Shown one piece after another: positions 9,674-21,288 of a stretch of DNA of 64,000 bases; positions within the stretch are counted from its first letter, which is position 1; each line of letters begins with the position of its first letter. The stretch covers positions 1 to 64,000 of the forward strand of contig JADJOR010000002.1 of assembly GCA_016713665.1 (NCBI GenBank), in the 5' to 3' direction. This DNA comes from Deltaproteobacteria bacterium (GTDB lineage Bacteria; Myxococcota_A; UBA9160; UBA4427). The translations under genes and the position numbers were made by a program. The notes below the pieces were generated by a model. It was given only the letters and a program-made list of their open reading frames with translations, was not told the DNA's origin and ran no database searches.

Positions 9674-10279
9674 ATGGCGCGGAGCGCAGGACGATCACGG
9701 GTCTTCGTCGCCCTCGAGCTCGGCCTTGCCGTCCGGGATCTGGCCGAGGAGGCGATCGCCCATCTCCACGCCGTCCTGCGCGATCGCGCCGGCCTCCGCT
9801 TCATCCGCCCGCCCGATCTCCATGTCACGCTCGCCTTCCTCGGCGAGCTCGAGGCGCCAGGCCTCGCATCCCTCGGCGAGCTCGTCGCCGCCGTCGCTCG
9901 CGAGCATGCGCCCCTCGATGCCGAGGCCGGCGGACTGGGGGCGTTTCCCCGACCCGAGGGAGCCCATGTCCTCTGGCTCGGCTTCGGCTCCGAGAATCCC
10001 GCGCTCGGCCGCCTCGTCGCGGATCTGCACACGCGTCTGCGCGCCGCGGGTCATGCGCTCGAGTCCCGCCCCTGGAACGGTCACGTCACGCTCGCGCGCT
10101 GCCGATCGAGAGGGGGACTCGATGCGCGCGCGGCCTTCGCCGGCGCGCCGGATCGACGCGTCGCGTGTCGGGTCGAGGCGTTGGTCGTGATGGAGAGCCG
10201 ACTGCGGCCGGACGGCTCCCACTACACACCGATTTTTCGCGTGTTGCTCTCGGGCGGGACGCAGCGCGAGCGTGTATGA
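9674..10279 (+). CDS. thpR: RNA 2',3'-cyclic phosphodiesterase (ThpR/LigT, 2H family)
   Basis: The 201-residue protein has both HxTx signatures of the 2H phosphoesterase superfamily: LHVTLAFLG near residue 52 and GHVTLARC near residue 135. Family members hydrolyse 2',3'-cyclic phosphates, or ligate 2'-5' RNA ends in reverse, in the cytoplasm. The start RSRVFVALELG matches the usual N-terminus, and 200 residues is a normal length. Its stop overlaps an ATG of the next reading frame (ATGA, 10276-10279), so it is probably cotranscribed with the L,D-transpeptidase. Confidence 0.9.
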   Translation: MARSAGRSRVFVALELGLAVRDLAEEAIAHLHAVLRDRAGLRFIRPPDLHVTLAFLGELEAPGLASLGELVAAVAREHAPLDAEAGGLGAFPRPEGAHVLWLGFGSENPALGRLVADLHTRLRAAGHALESRPWNGHVTLARCRSRGGLDARAAFAGAPDRRVACRVEALVVMESRLRPDGSHYTPIFRVLLSGGTQRERV

Positions 10280-10299
10280 ATCCGGCGGGAGGTGGATGG

Positions 10300-11112
10300 A
10301 TGGGACTCGTCGATCGAACGCGTTTTCCGCTCGCGTCGTTGCTCCCGCGCACCCCGCTCTTCCCGATGCCGCTCCCGTTTCCGCAGGCCGCTCGTTGTCG
10401 GCCCTCTTCGCTCGCTGCGATCTTCGCCGCCAGCATGACGAGCCTTCTGCTCGTCGCGGCGTTCGTCCCGACGGCGCAGGCCGACGCGCCGCCCGGGAAG
10501 CTCGCCGCCGCGGATTCGCGCGTCGCGCGGCTCGTTGCGGCCGGCGTGCCGGAGGTGCCCCTGCGGCGTGCGCTCGCCGCGCTCGATTGCGCGCGCTCGC
10601 GCGGCCTCGTCGAGGACACGACGCTGACCCTGATCGACTACTCCCGGCCGTCCTCCGCGCGCAGGCTCTGGGTCCTCGATCCGGTGGCCGGCCGGATCCG
10701 CTTCCACGAGCTCGTCGCCCACGGACGCGAGAGCGGCGAGGTCCGGGCGAAGCGCTTCTCGAACGAGATCGGCTCGCGCCAGTCGAGCCTCGGGCTCTTC
10801 CGGACCGCCGAGACCTACCACGGGCGCCACGGCTATTCCCTGCGCCTCGACGGCCTCGAGCCCGGGGTCAACGATCGCGCCCGCGAGCGGGCGATCGTGA
10901 TGCACGGCGCGGACTATGTGACCGAGGAGGTCGTCGAGTATTTCGGGCGCGTGGGCCGCAGCTGGGGCTGCCCGGCCGTCGATCCGGCGATCCATCGGAA
11001 GCTGATCGACCAGATCCGCGGGGGCACCGCCGTCTTCGCCTACTATCCCGACGCCCGCTGGCTCCGCCGCTCGCCGTATCAGGCCTGCGAGACCGAGACC
11101 GCTTCGCGATGA
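10300..11112 (+). CDS. Murein L,D-transpeptidase catalytic domain protein (YkuD-like)
   Basis: This is a periplasmic enzyme of the L,D-transpeptidase catalytic-domain family, 270 residues. After an N-terminal signal region (SLAAIFAASMTSLLLVAAF) come the substrate-binding SRQSSLGLFRTAETYHG, GLEPGVNDRARERAIVMHGA and the catalytic SWGCPAVD, which carries the nucleophilic cysteine. The role is peptidoglycan 3-3 crosslinking or attachment of proteins to murein. GGGAGG at 10287-10292 lies 7 bases before ATG 10300. An earlier ATG at 10276 overlaps the thpR stop. The first internal ATG near 10366 would also leave a usable signal peptide. Confidence 0.85.
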   Translation: MGLVDRTRFPLASLLPRTPLFPMPLPFPQAARCRPSSLAAIFAASMTSLLLVAAFVPTAQADAPPGKLAAADSRVARLVAAGVPEVPLRRALAALDCARSRGLVEDTTLTLIDYSRPSSARRLWVLDPVAGRIRFHELVAHGRESGEVRAKRFSNEIGSRQSSLGLFRTAETYHGRHGYSLRLDGLEPGVNDRARERAIVMHGADYVTEEVVEYFGRVGRSWGCPAVDPAIHRKLIDQIRGGTAVFAYYPDARWLRRSPYQACETETASR

Positions 11113-11131
11113 GCGCGGGCGCGATGGCGCG

Positions 11132-11794
11132 ATGAAGCGACGGCTCGCCCTCACCGCCGCCGCCGTCGTGCTGGCGCTCGTCCTCCTCCCGTATGCCGGC
11201 TTCCGCCTCTGGCTCGCAAGCCAACCGGAGGAGACGCGCATCGCCGTCGAGGCCTTCACGGCCCGGGAGTTCGTCGCGGTCGTCCTCGATCATTTCTTTC
11301 CCCAGCCGATCGACGATTTCGGTCGCTTCGATCGCCGCGCCTACCCCAGGCGCGAGGCCTCGCCCTGGGTGATGCGCAGCAGCCTCGACGGCCGGCCGCG
11401 CATGCTGTCGGCGGCCCTCGCGCCGGGGCTCTGGCTCGCCTACAGCACGGAGACCGCGTCGGTCCATCAGCTCTGGCGCGGCGAAGTCGACTTCTCGGGG
11501 CCGGCTTTCGACGCGCGCCACGGCCGCGAGCCGATGAGCCGCGGCGAAGCGTGGTGGCGACCGGACGCGACGACGGCCTGGCGCGTGCGTGACGGGTCGG
11601 GCTGGACGCCGGCGGAAATTCGCTGGCGCGGTCACGGCTTCGATCCCGGGACTGGCGCGCTCTGGCTGCGCTACGAGGTCCTCGATCCGGCGGGTCGCGG
11701 CCGCGAGGTCGTCGAGTGGCCGGAGCAGGCGGGGCGAGGCGATCCGACGCCGCCGACCGCGAACGCGGAAGCCGGGGCGGACCGATCGACGTAG
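11132..11794 (+). CDS. N-terminal part of an interrupted cytochrome c/beta-propeller/DUF1080 protein
   Basis: A 220-residue reading that starts with a membrane-anchor or signal segment (RLALTAAAVVLALVLLPYAGF). It continues into a beta domain with PWVMRSSLDGRPRMLSAAL, LWLAYSTETASVHQLWRGEV and ALWLRYEVLDP. That arrangement is known as the N-terminal domain of large cytochrome c/sugar-dehydrogenase-like proteins. It ends at an in-frame TAG (11792-11794), just after a Pro/Ala/Gly-rich stretch. The same frame resumes directly after the stop with clear family sequence (VGLERVFEV). I read this and the next entry as one gene split by a nonsense codon rather than two genes. TAG read-through or a base error are the alternatives. 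Confidence 0.65.
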   Translation: MKRRLALTAAAVVLALVLLPYAGFRLWLASQPEETRIAVEAFTAREFVAVVLDHFFPQPIDDFGRFDRRAYPRREASPWVMRSSLDGRPRMLSAALAPGLWLAYSTETASVHQLWRGEVDFSGPAFDARHGREPMSRGEAWWRPDATTAWRVRDGSGWTPAEIRWRGHGFDPGTGALWLRYEVLDPAGRGREVVEWPEQAGRGDPTPPTANAEAGADRST

Positions 11795-11905
11795 GGCCAC
11801 CGTCGCCGCGTTGAAGGCGCCGCCGGCGACCGCAGACGCGTCGGCCTCGAGCGTGTCTTCGAGGTCGCTGCGGGCGCCGGCCCCGAGCTCGCCCTCGAGC
11901 TCGCG

Positions 11906-14575
<2,670 letters not shown>

Positions 14576-14585
14576 GCGACCGGCC

Positions 14586-15014
14586 CTACTCGGGGATCTC
14601 GACGCCGCTCCCGCCGAAGTCCTTCGGCACGTCCCGGAACTTGGGCAGCCCGTCGCGCATCGCCATCACCTTCTCGCCGTAGTGGACGTGGAGCGTCGGC
14701 TGATAGGCGAGGCCCTGGATGTGGCCGGCCGGGACGTCGACCATGCCGAGGGCCGGATGATCGATCAGGACGGGCGTCCCGCAGCGCTGGCAGAACTTGC
14801 GGTGGCTCGCCTCGGTCCGCTTCCAGGTCCCGAGCTGGTCGGCGCCGCGTGTGATCCGGACGTTCGTCGCCGGCCAGAGGCTCGCCGCGTGGATCGGGGC
14901 GCCGAGCCAGCCGCGGCACGACTCACAGTGGCAGTAGACCTGGAATGCGGGCTCGCCGGCGAGCTCGAGGGAGACGGCTCCACACATGCAATCACTCGTT
15001 CGGGTTCGGCTCAT
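14586..15014 (-). CDS. GFA-family (CENP-V/Gfa) zinc protein
   Basis: The 142-residue protein carries the cysteine set of the glutathione-dependent formaldehyde-activating family: CMC near residue 9, CHCESC near residue 30 and CQRCG near residue 76, which bind two zincs. Members include S-hydroxymethyl-glutathione synthases, but most are uncharacterised, so formaldehyde activity should not be assumed. ATG 15014 has GGAGG 5 bases upstream. The extension to 15071 is Arg/Lys-rich and unlikely. The gene is convergent with the DUF1080 fusion, with only 10 bases between the stops. Confidence 0.85.
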   Translation of the reverse strand: MSRTRTSDCMCGAVSLELAGEPAFQVYCHCESCRGWLGAPIHAASLWPATNVRITRGADQLGTWKRTEASHRKFCQRCGTPVLIDHPALGMVDVPAGHIQGLAYQPTLHVHYGEKVMAMRDGLPKFRDVPKDFGGSGVEIPE

Positions 15015-15093
15015 GGCATCCTCCGGTCTCTTTGCGGTCTCTTTGCGGTCTCTTCGCGGACGCCGCGGCATGCGGCCAGCGCTCGGGAAGACG

Positions 15094-15873
15094 CTAGCTC
15101 TCAGCCAGCGAGAGCATCGCCCGGGTCGCGACCGCGATGCAGTCGCTCATGTTGCGGTCGAGATCGAGGGCCGCGGGGCCCGGCCAGGGCGTTCGATCCG
15201 ATACGACGCAGATCGCCCCGGCGCGGATGCCGAAGAGGCCGGCGAGCGTCAGCAGGATGCCCGCCTCCATCTCGCAGTTCATGACCCGCGCCTGCTGCAT
15301 GTCGCGGATGCGTGTCTCGAGATGGCTCGGCCAGTAGCCGCCGACCGACATCGAGCTCATCGCGCCGCCCGGGCCGGCGATGGCGTTGCGGACGTAGAAG
15401 CCGTCGAGGGACCAGGTGATGCCGGTATGGGCCCGGACGCCCCGCGCGCGGGCGGCCTCGACCAGGGCCGACACGACCTGGTAGTCGGCGACGGCGGGAT
15501 ATTCGGGGATCACGTAGGTCCGGCTCGTCCCGTCGTCGCGGACACAGCCCGTCGTGATCGCGAGCTCGCCGAGCTCGAGCGTCGGATCGAGGCCGCCGGA
15601 GTTTCCGATCCGGATCACGTTCCGGGCCCCGAGCTTGATCAGCTCCTCGAGCAGGACGGCCGTGCCGGGGGCGCCGATGCCATGGGAGGCGGCCGTCAGG
15701 GAAACGCCCTCCAGCTGGCCGGTCACGATCGTGAACTCGCGGACGCTGCACACCGTCCGCCGCTCGGTCCAGCCGGCGCTGATGCGGGCGACGCGGGCGG
15801 GATCGCCGCAGACGAACACGTTCGGGGCGACGTCACCGGGGCGGCAGCCGGTGATCGGTTGGGCATCGGACAC
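15094..15873 (-). CDS. Nucleoside (uridine-type) phosphorylase
   Basis: A 259-residue member of the PNP/UDP phosphorylase superfamily, which cleaves nucleosides with phosphate to a base and ribose-1-phosphate. Family marks are the phosphate-binding VFVCGDPARVARIS near the start, GIGAPGTAVLLEELIKLGA, IRIGNSGGLDP, and the ribose-binding NCEMEAGILLTLAG with its EME core. The start is GTG 15873 because GGGAGG lies 5 bases upstream. Longer readings to 15960 add Arg/Pro-rich sequence. Closest in style to uridine phosphorylases, but the base specificity cannot be read. Probably nucleoside salvage in the cytoplasm. Confidence 0.85.
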   Translation of the reverse strand: MSDAQPITGCRPGDVAPNVFVCGDPARVARISAGWTERRTVCSVREFTIVTGQLEGVSLTAASHGIGAPGTAVLLEELIKLGARNVIRIGNSGGLDPTLELGELAITTGCVRDDGTSRTYVIPEYPAVADYQVVSALVEAARARGVRAHTGITWSLDGFYVRNAIAGPGGAMSSMSVGGYWPSHLETRIRDMQQARVMNCEMEAGILLTLAGLFGIRAGAICVVSDRTPWPGPAALDLDRNMSDCIAVATRAMLSLAES

Positions 15874-15931
15874 GGAGCCTCCCAGGGAGCCTGACCCGAG
15901 AGGGCGCGCGCGGCGCCTCGGGTCGGGGGCC

Positions 15932-15959
15932 TGGCGGGCGGCGAAGGCGCCGCCCGCCA
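15932..15959 (-). terminator. Hairpin, likely terminator for the 16.0-16.8 kb minus-strand genes
   Basis: A perfect 12-bp stem (TGGCGGGCGGCG with its complement) around a 4-base AAGG loop lies between the stop of the minus-strand gene at 16004 and the next minus-strand start at 15873. No clear T-tract follows, so it may be a weak or Rho-assisted terminator. Confidence 0.5.
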
Positions 15960-16003
15960 AGGGAAGCGGTTTGCGGCCGAGGCCGCCAGCGTGCTTGGAC
16001 TCG

Positions 16004-16381
16004 CTAGTCGCGATCCACGCGCCACTGCGCGCTGCAGGTCGACGGCGAGACGGCGAGACACGTCAGCTCGACCTCGGAGACCGAGTTCCGGCAGATCGCC
16101 GCGGTCTGGCCCGCCGCGACGTCGACCGTCCCGCTTCCGTCGCCCGTCACGGCGACGCGCACCGCGCCGCGTCCGACGTTCGAGACCGTCGTGCAGGCGT
16201 CGGAGTTGCCGGAGCCGTCCGTGAAGACGATCTGCACGGCATTCGCCGCGAGGCCGACCGCAGCGGGACCGGCGATGGTATTGCCACCGGTCAGGAGTCC
16301 GGCGGAGGGGGCGGCGGCAACCTGCGCCGTGGCCCCGAAGAAGATCGTCACGAGCAGGGCGATTCGTTTCGTTCTCGACAT
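16004..16381 (-). CDS. Small secreted protein, paralogue of the next gene
   Basis: A 125-residue exported protein of unknown function. The signal peptide is KRIALLVTIFFGATAQVAAA. The mature part has TGGNTIAGPAAVGLAANAVQ, a DACTTV segment, a Val/Thr-rich core, and ends LTCLAVSPSTCSAQWRVDRD. The four mature cysteines (DAC, IC, LTC, TC) could form disulfides. Length and pattern match its tandem neighbour at 16454-16831 almost position for position. An AAGGAA-type ribosome-binding site precedes ATG 16381. No family was recognised. Both genes lie divergent to a two-component system, which may control them (inference). Confidence 0.7.
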   Translation of the reverse strand: MSRTKRIALLVTIFFGATAQVAAAPSAGLLTGGNTIAGPAAVGLAANAVQIVFTDGSGNSDACTTVSNVGRGAVRVAVTGDGSGTVDVAAGQTAAICRNSVSEVELTCLAVSPSTCSAQWRVDRD

Positions 16382-16453
16382 GGTCTTCGTTCCTTTTCTG
16401 GGCGGCCCTGCGAAGGGGCGCGCCGGATCACGTTTTCCGGCTCGGCGGATCGT

Positions 16454-16831
16454 TCAGTTCGCGTCGACGCGCCACTGGGTCGCGCAGGCCGTTTCCGCGA
16501 GGCAGGTCAGGTCCATGCGGACGACGCCGTCATGGCAGAGCGCGCCCGCCGTGCCGGCGACGAGGTCGAGGGTCACGGTGCTGGCGGCCGGGCCGACGAG
16601 CGTGATCCGGACCGCCGCCGTTCGGGAGCTGTTGATCACCGTCGCGCAGGCATCGGTGTTCGTGGAGACGTGGGTATAGACGGTCGCGGTGGCGTTCGCG
16701 GCGATCGCCGTCTTGCCGGGGCCGGCCAGGGTGCGACCTCCGGTCGTGAGCGGGGCGATGGTCACGGCCATCGCGGTGCCGGCCAGGCCGACCACGGCGG
16801 CGGCGACCAGCGCAGGGACAGTTTTTCTCAT
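16454..16831 (-). CDS. Small secreted protein, paralogue of the previous gene
   Basis: A 125-residue exported protein with signal peptide RKTVPALVAAAVVGLAGTAMA. It continues with TTGGRTLAGPGKTAIAANAT, DACATVINSSRTAAVRITLVG, LCHDGVVRMDLTCLA and a terminal CATQWRVDAN. Cysteine positions and the QWRVD ending match the downstream paralogue, indicating a tandem duplication. GAGGAA lies about 8 bases before ATG 16831. A longer reading to 16906 adds no signal-like sequence. Function unknown; an extracellular or periplasmic beta-rich protein is likely. Confidence 0.7.
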   Translation of the reverse strand: MRKTVPALVAAAVVGLAGTAMAVTIAPLTTGGRTLAGPGKTAIAANATATVYTHVSTNTDACATVINSSRTAAVRITLVGPAASTVTLDLVAGTAGALCHDGVVRMDLTCLAETACATQWRVDAN

Positions 16832-17028
16832 CTCGTCGTTCCTCTTTTTATGCGGTGTCTCGGCATCGTCGGGGCTCGAGCGTCGAGACCTCGGCTCCCG
16901 CTCCATCGGTGGCGGGAGACCCGGCCGCGAGCGTTCGCCGCGCGGAAATGCGACTTTTTTACCGGAGCCGTCATTTCTTCGAGGCGGATCCCCCGCAACG
17001 CAAGAGCGGCTCGGCGTCGGAGGTGGCC

Positions 17029-17943
17029 ATGCGTCGATCGGTCGGACTTCCGCTCGCGATCGGGATCGCCTCGATGGTTCTCGTGCTGGCCCTCTCGGTC
17101 GGCTGGCAGATCCTCGTCTGGCGCGATTCGCAGGGGGTGGCCGGCCTGCGAACCCCGATCGATCTCGTCCTCTTCGCCCTCGGCACGCTCTTCTTCCTGC
17201 TCGTATTCGGCGGGCTCGTCTGGCTGAGCGTGCGGATCGTGATCGAGATGCGACTCAATCAATCCCAGCGGGCCTTCCTCGACGCGGTGACCCACGAGCT
17301 GCGGACGCCGCTCTCCTCCTTTCGCCTCGGCCTCGAGACCCTCGCTCGGCACGAGCTCGACGCGAAGGCCCGCGGCGAGTTCCTCGGGCGGATGGGCGAG
17401 GATCTCGATCGCCTCGAGAACACCGTCGCCCAGGTCCTCGCGGCCGCCCGTGCAGAGGAAGGATCGCGATCGCGAGAACGGAAGAAGAGCGTCGAGCTGC
17501 GCGCGCTGCTCGCCGAGCACGTCGACGAGCTCTGCACGCGGCATCAGCTCGAGCGCGGGGCGGTCGAGCTCACCGGGGCGGCGGGGCTGCGCGTGCGCGG
17601 CGACGAGGCCGAGCTCGGCATCGTCTTTCGCAATCTGCTCGAGAACGCGGTCAAGTATTCCGGCGACCCGATCCGGATCCGCGTCGGCCTCGAGGCGGCG
17701 CGTGACGGGCGGATCAAGGTCGAGATCGCGGATCAGGGCATCGGGATCCCGCCCCAGGAGCTCGACCGCATCTTCCAGCGCTTCTATCGGGCGGGGCGCG
17801 GCATGCAGCGGCAGGTCGCGGGTCTCGGTCTCGGTCTCTTCGTGGTCCGGACCCTGCTGCGAAAGCACGGCGGTCGCATCATGGCGCTGTCCGAGGGCAC
17901 CGGCCGCGGGAGTCGATTCGTCGTCACCCTGCGTCCGGCGTGA
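17029..17943 (+). CDS. Two-component sensor histidine kinase
   Basis: The 304-residue membrane kinase has two transmembrane segments (about residues 5-25 and 42-66) with only a short loop between them, so it has no large periplasmic sensor. The H-box AVTHELRTPLSS carries His89, followed by N-box NLLENAVKYSG, G1 DQGIGIP and G2 GLGLGLFVV. It autophosphorylates and hands phosphate to the regulator encoded next. GGAGGTGG lies directly upstream of ATG 17029. The extended reading from 16855 is not supported. Its stop abuts the regulator's ribosome-binding site, so the two are one operon. Confidence 0.93.
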   Translation: MRRSVGLPLAIGIASMVLVLALSVGWQILVWRDSQGVAGLRTPIDLVLFALGTLFFLLVFGGLVWLSVRIVIEMRLNQSQRAFLDAVTHELRTPLSSFRLGLETLARHELDAKARGEFLGRMGEDLDRLENTVAQVLAAARAEEGSRSRERKKSVELRALLAEHVDELCTRHQLERGAVELTGAAGLRVRGDEAELGIVFRNLLENAVKYSGDPIRIRVGLEAARDGRIKVEIADQGIGIPPQELDRIFQRFYRAGRGMQRQVAGLGLGLFVVRTLLRKHGGRIMALSEGTGRGSRFVVTLRPA

Positions 17944-17954
17944 GGAGCCCCACG

Positions 17955-18689
17955 ATGATGTCGTCCGCCGAAACGCCCCGCACGAAGCCCCGCATCCTCG
18001 TCGTCGAGGACGAGGCCCATCTCGCCGAAGGGATCCGCTTCAACCTCGAGCAGGAGGGCTACGACGTGGTCGTCGTCGGCGACGGGCGCAGCGCGGTGGA
18101 CCACCTCGCCGACGCCGCCCGAGGGCCCTTCGACCTCGTGATCCTCGACCTCATGCTCCCCGAGATGAGCGGCTACGAGGTCGCGCGCCGGACCCGCGCG
18201 TCGGGCAACTTCGTGGCGATCCTGATCCTCACGGCGAAGGACGACGAGGCCGACGTCGTGCGGGGGCTCGAAGAGGGCGCCGATGATTACCTGACGAAGC
18301 CGTTTCGTCTGAACGAGCTGCTCGCCCGCGTGCGCGGCCTCCTGCGGCGCCGGCGCTGGGACGGGGTCGAGACGACGAGCGAGCCGCAGCGCGACGTGCG
18401 CGTGGGCGACGCCGTGATCCATTTCGATCGCTTCTCGATCGAGACGCCGCGGGAGACGGTGACGCTCACGACGCGGGAGGTCGGGCTCCTGCGCGCGCTC
18501 GTGGATCGGGAAGGAGAGACGGTGACGAGGGGGGAATTGCTGGAGCAGGTCTGGGGACTCCGCCCGGATACCCGTACGCGGGTGATCGACAGCTTCATCG
18601 TGCGCCTGCGCCGCCACCTCGAGGTCGACCCCTCGCGACCGACTCACATCGTCTCGGTGCGCGGACGGGGCTACCGATTCGAGCGCTGA
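17955..18689 (+). CDS. OmpR/PhoB-family response regulator
   Basis: The 244-residue protein has a receiver domain (RILVVEDEAHLAEG, phospho-acceptor Asp65 in VILDLMLPEMSGYE, LTAKD, LTKPFRLNELLAR). A C-terminal winged helix follows, with LTTREVGLLRALVDREGETV, the recognition-helix region TRTRVIDSFIVRLRRHLE and a closing SVRGRGYRFER. ATG 17955 is used because GAGGAG of the kinase's 3' end sits 8 bases upstream. A GTG at 17940 overlapping the kinase stop is an alternative. The kinase-then-regulator order is less common than the reverse. The targets may include the secreted paralogue genes upstream (inference). Confidence 0.93.
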   Translation: MMSSAETPRTKPRILVVEDEAHLAEGIRFNLEQEGYDVVVVGDGRSAVDHLADAARGPFDLVILDLMLPEMSGYEVARRTRASGNFVAILILTAKDDEADVVRGLEEGADDYLTKPFRLNELLARVRGLLRRRRWDGVETTSEPQRDVRVGDAVIHFDRFSIETPRETVTLTTREVGLLRALVDREGETVTRGELLEQVWGLRPDTRTRVIDSFIVRLRRHLEVDPSRPTHIVSVRGRGYRFER

Positions 18690-18755
18690 CTCCGGTCCCC
18701 CGGGCCGGAATTTTTCCCTTGTGCCGCAGGGTCGAACCGTGCCAACGTAGACGAC

Positions 18756-19535
18756 ATGAACCGATCGCTCCGCATGCACGTGCGACCGATCCTCGGCGAG
18801 CCGACGCTCGTCCTCGCGTTCGAGGGCTGGAACGACGCGTGCGAGTCCGCGTCGAGCGCGGTGCGCTTCGTCGACGACGTCGTGCGGACGGTGCCGCTCG
18901 CCGAGATCGATCCCGACGACTACTACGACTTCACGGTGCGCCGTCCCGAGGTTCGTTATCAGGTGGGGCGCTCATCGGCGATCCACTGGCCCAGCAACGA
19001 GTTCCGCTACGGCGTGACGGCGGAGGGTCTCGAGCTCATCACGGGGCTGGCCGTCGAACCGCATACGCGCTGGCGCAGCTACAGCGAGGCCGTCGTCGAG
19101 CTCGCCGTCGACATGGGCGTCCAGCGCTGTCTCCTGATCGGCGCGTATCTCGCGGACGTCGTCTACTCCCAGCCCGTCGTCGTGTCGGGCTTCGCGACGA
19201 ACGCCGAGCTGCTCGAGCGCTATCAGGTCGAGCCGACGAACTACGAGGGTCCGACGGGCATCGTCGGCGTGCTCTTCGAGGCGCTGAAGCAGGAGGGCAT
19301 CGAGGTCCTCGCGATCTGGTCGGGCCTGCCGCATTACATCAGCGCGACGCCGAATCCGCGCGGTGCGCTCGCGCTCCTGCGCAAGGTCTCGCAATTCCTC
19401 GAGACGCCCTTCGAGCTCGGCAAGCTGAAGGACGACGCGCTGCGCTTCGAGGAGGAGATCTCGCGCGTCGTCGCCGCCGACGACGAGCTCTCGGAGTACG
19501 TCAAGGAGCTGAAGCGCCGGGAGTTCGCGCAGTAG
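18756..19535 (+). CDS. PAC2-family protein (proteasome assembly chaperone 2-like)
   Basis: The 259-residue cytoplasmic protein matches the bacterial PAC2 family: PTLVLAFEGWNDACESASSA at the start, a YDFTVRRPEVR strand, GLAVEPHTRWRSYSEAV, the GAYLADVVYS turn, and a helical C-terminus rich in acidic residues. The fold resembles PAC2 chaperones and nucleoside-phosphorylase-like domains, but its bacterial role is unsettled. No proteasome genes are seen in this window. It follows the two-component pair by 66 bp. A 46-bp triple repeat begins 6 bp after its stop. Confidence 0.85.
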   Translation: MNRSLRMHVRPILGEPTLVLAFEGWNDACESASSAVRFVDDVVRTVPLAEIDPDDYYDFTVRRPEVRYQVGRSSAIHWPSNEFRYGVTAEGLELITGLAVEPHTRWRSYSEAVVELAVDMGVQRCLLIGAYLADVVYSQPVVVSGFATNAELLERYQVEPTNYEGPTGIVGVLFEALKQEGIEVLAIWSGLPHYISATPNPRGALALLRKVSQFLETPFELGKLKDDALRFEEEISRVVAADDELSEYVKELKRREFAQ

Positions 19536-19540
19536 GCTTT

Positions 19541-19678
19541 CGATGCGCTGCGCGCGCAGGGCGCGCTTCGCTCCGCCGCAGGCGCTCGATGCGCTCCGCG
19601 CGCGGGGCGTGCTTCGCTCCGCCGCGGGCGCTCGATGCGCTGCGCGCGCGGGGCGTGCTTCGCTCCGCCGCGGGCGAT
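19541..19678. repeat. Three tandem copies of a 46-bp GC-rich unit
   Basis: The unit starts CGATGCGCTGCGCGCG and ends CTCCGCCGCGGGCG. Copies lie at 19541-19586, 19587-19632 and 19633-19678, with only a few mismatches, mostly in copy one. The array fills the gap between the convergent PAC2 and Trm112 genes and runs up to the Trm112 stop codon. Units contain self-complementary GC stretches and could fold as RNA, so a termination role is possible. There is no spacer variation, so it is not a CRISPR array. Confidence 0.85.
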
Positions 19679-19929
19679 CAGGCGAGCTCGATGGACTGGT
19701 CGATCAGCATGATCGGGATGTCGTCGTCGATCACGTAGAGGAAGCGGCCGTCCTCGCGCACGAGCCCCTCCCGGATGTCCTTCTTGAGGACCTCGCCGCA
19801 TCGGTTGCGCAGGCGCTCGGCGCGGATCTCGGCGTTCAGCTTCGCGAGCAGCGGCGGCTCGGCGAGCGCGAGCGGCTGGCCCGACTCCGGGCAGATGAGG
19901 ATGGCGAGCAGCTGCTGGTCGATCGGCAT
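19678..19929 (-). CDS. Trm112-like small protein
   Basis: An 83-residue protein of the Trm112/YcaR type: DQQLLAILICPESGQPL at the N-terminus, a central CGEVLKKDIREGL, and the family's DGRFLYVIDDDIPIMLID near the end. Trm112 proteins activate or stabilise methyltransferases in many organisms; bacterial ones are small and mostly unstudied. The usual second cysteine of the first CxxC is serine here (CPES), so zinc binding may be altered or lost. It follows an acyl-CoA dehydrogenase on the same strand by 47 bp. Confidence 0.8.
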   Translation of the reverse strand: MPIDQQLLAILICPESGQPLALAEPPLLAKLNAEIRAERLRNRCGEVLKKDIREGLVREDGRFLYVIDDDIPIMLIDQSIELA

Positions 19930-19976
19930 GGGTCTTCCCTGTCTCGGGTTTCGCGCGGCGGCCGGGCACGACCCCG

Positions 19977-21248
<1,272 letters not shown>

Positions 21249-21288
21249 GCGGGGCTCCTCGGTTCTCGACCGGCGGCGTGCAAACGTG

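Noticed and set aside
5972..10279. A 1435-codon plus-strand open frame spanning the crotonase, the antisense of the quinoprotein and thpR
   Set aside because: Only its two ends show protein families. The middle is antisense to a clear PQQ enzyme and is Arg/Gly/Ala-rich as GC-driven shadow frames are.
19541..19678. Short repeats resembling a CRISPR array
   Set aside because: Copies are directly tandem with no spacers, so it is a simple tandem repeat.
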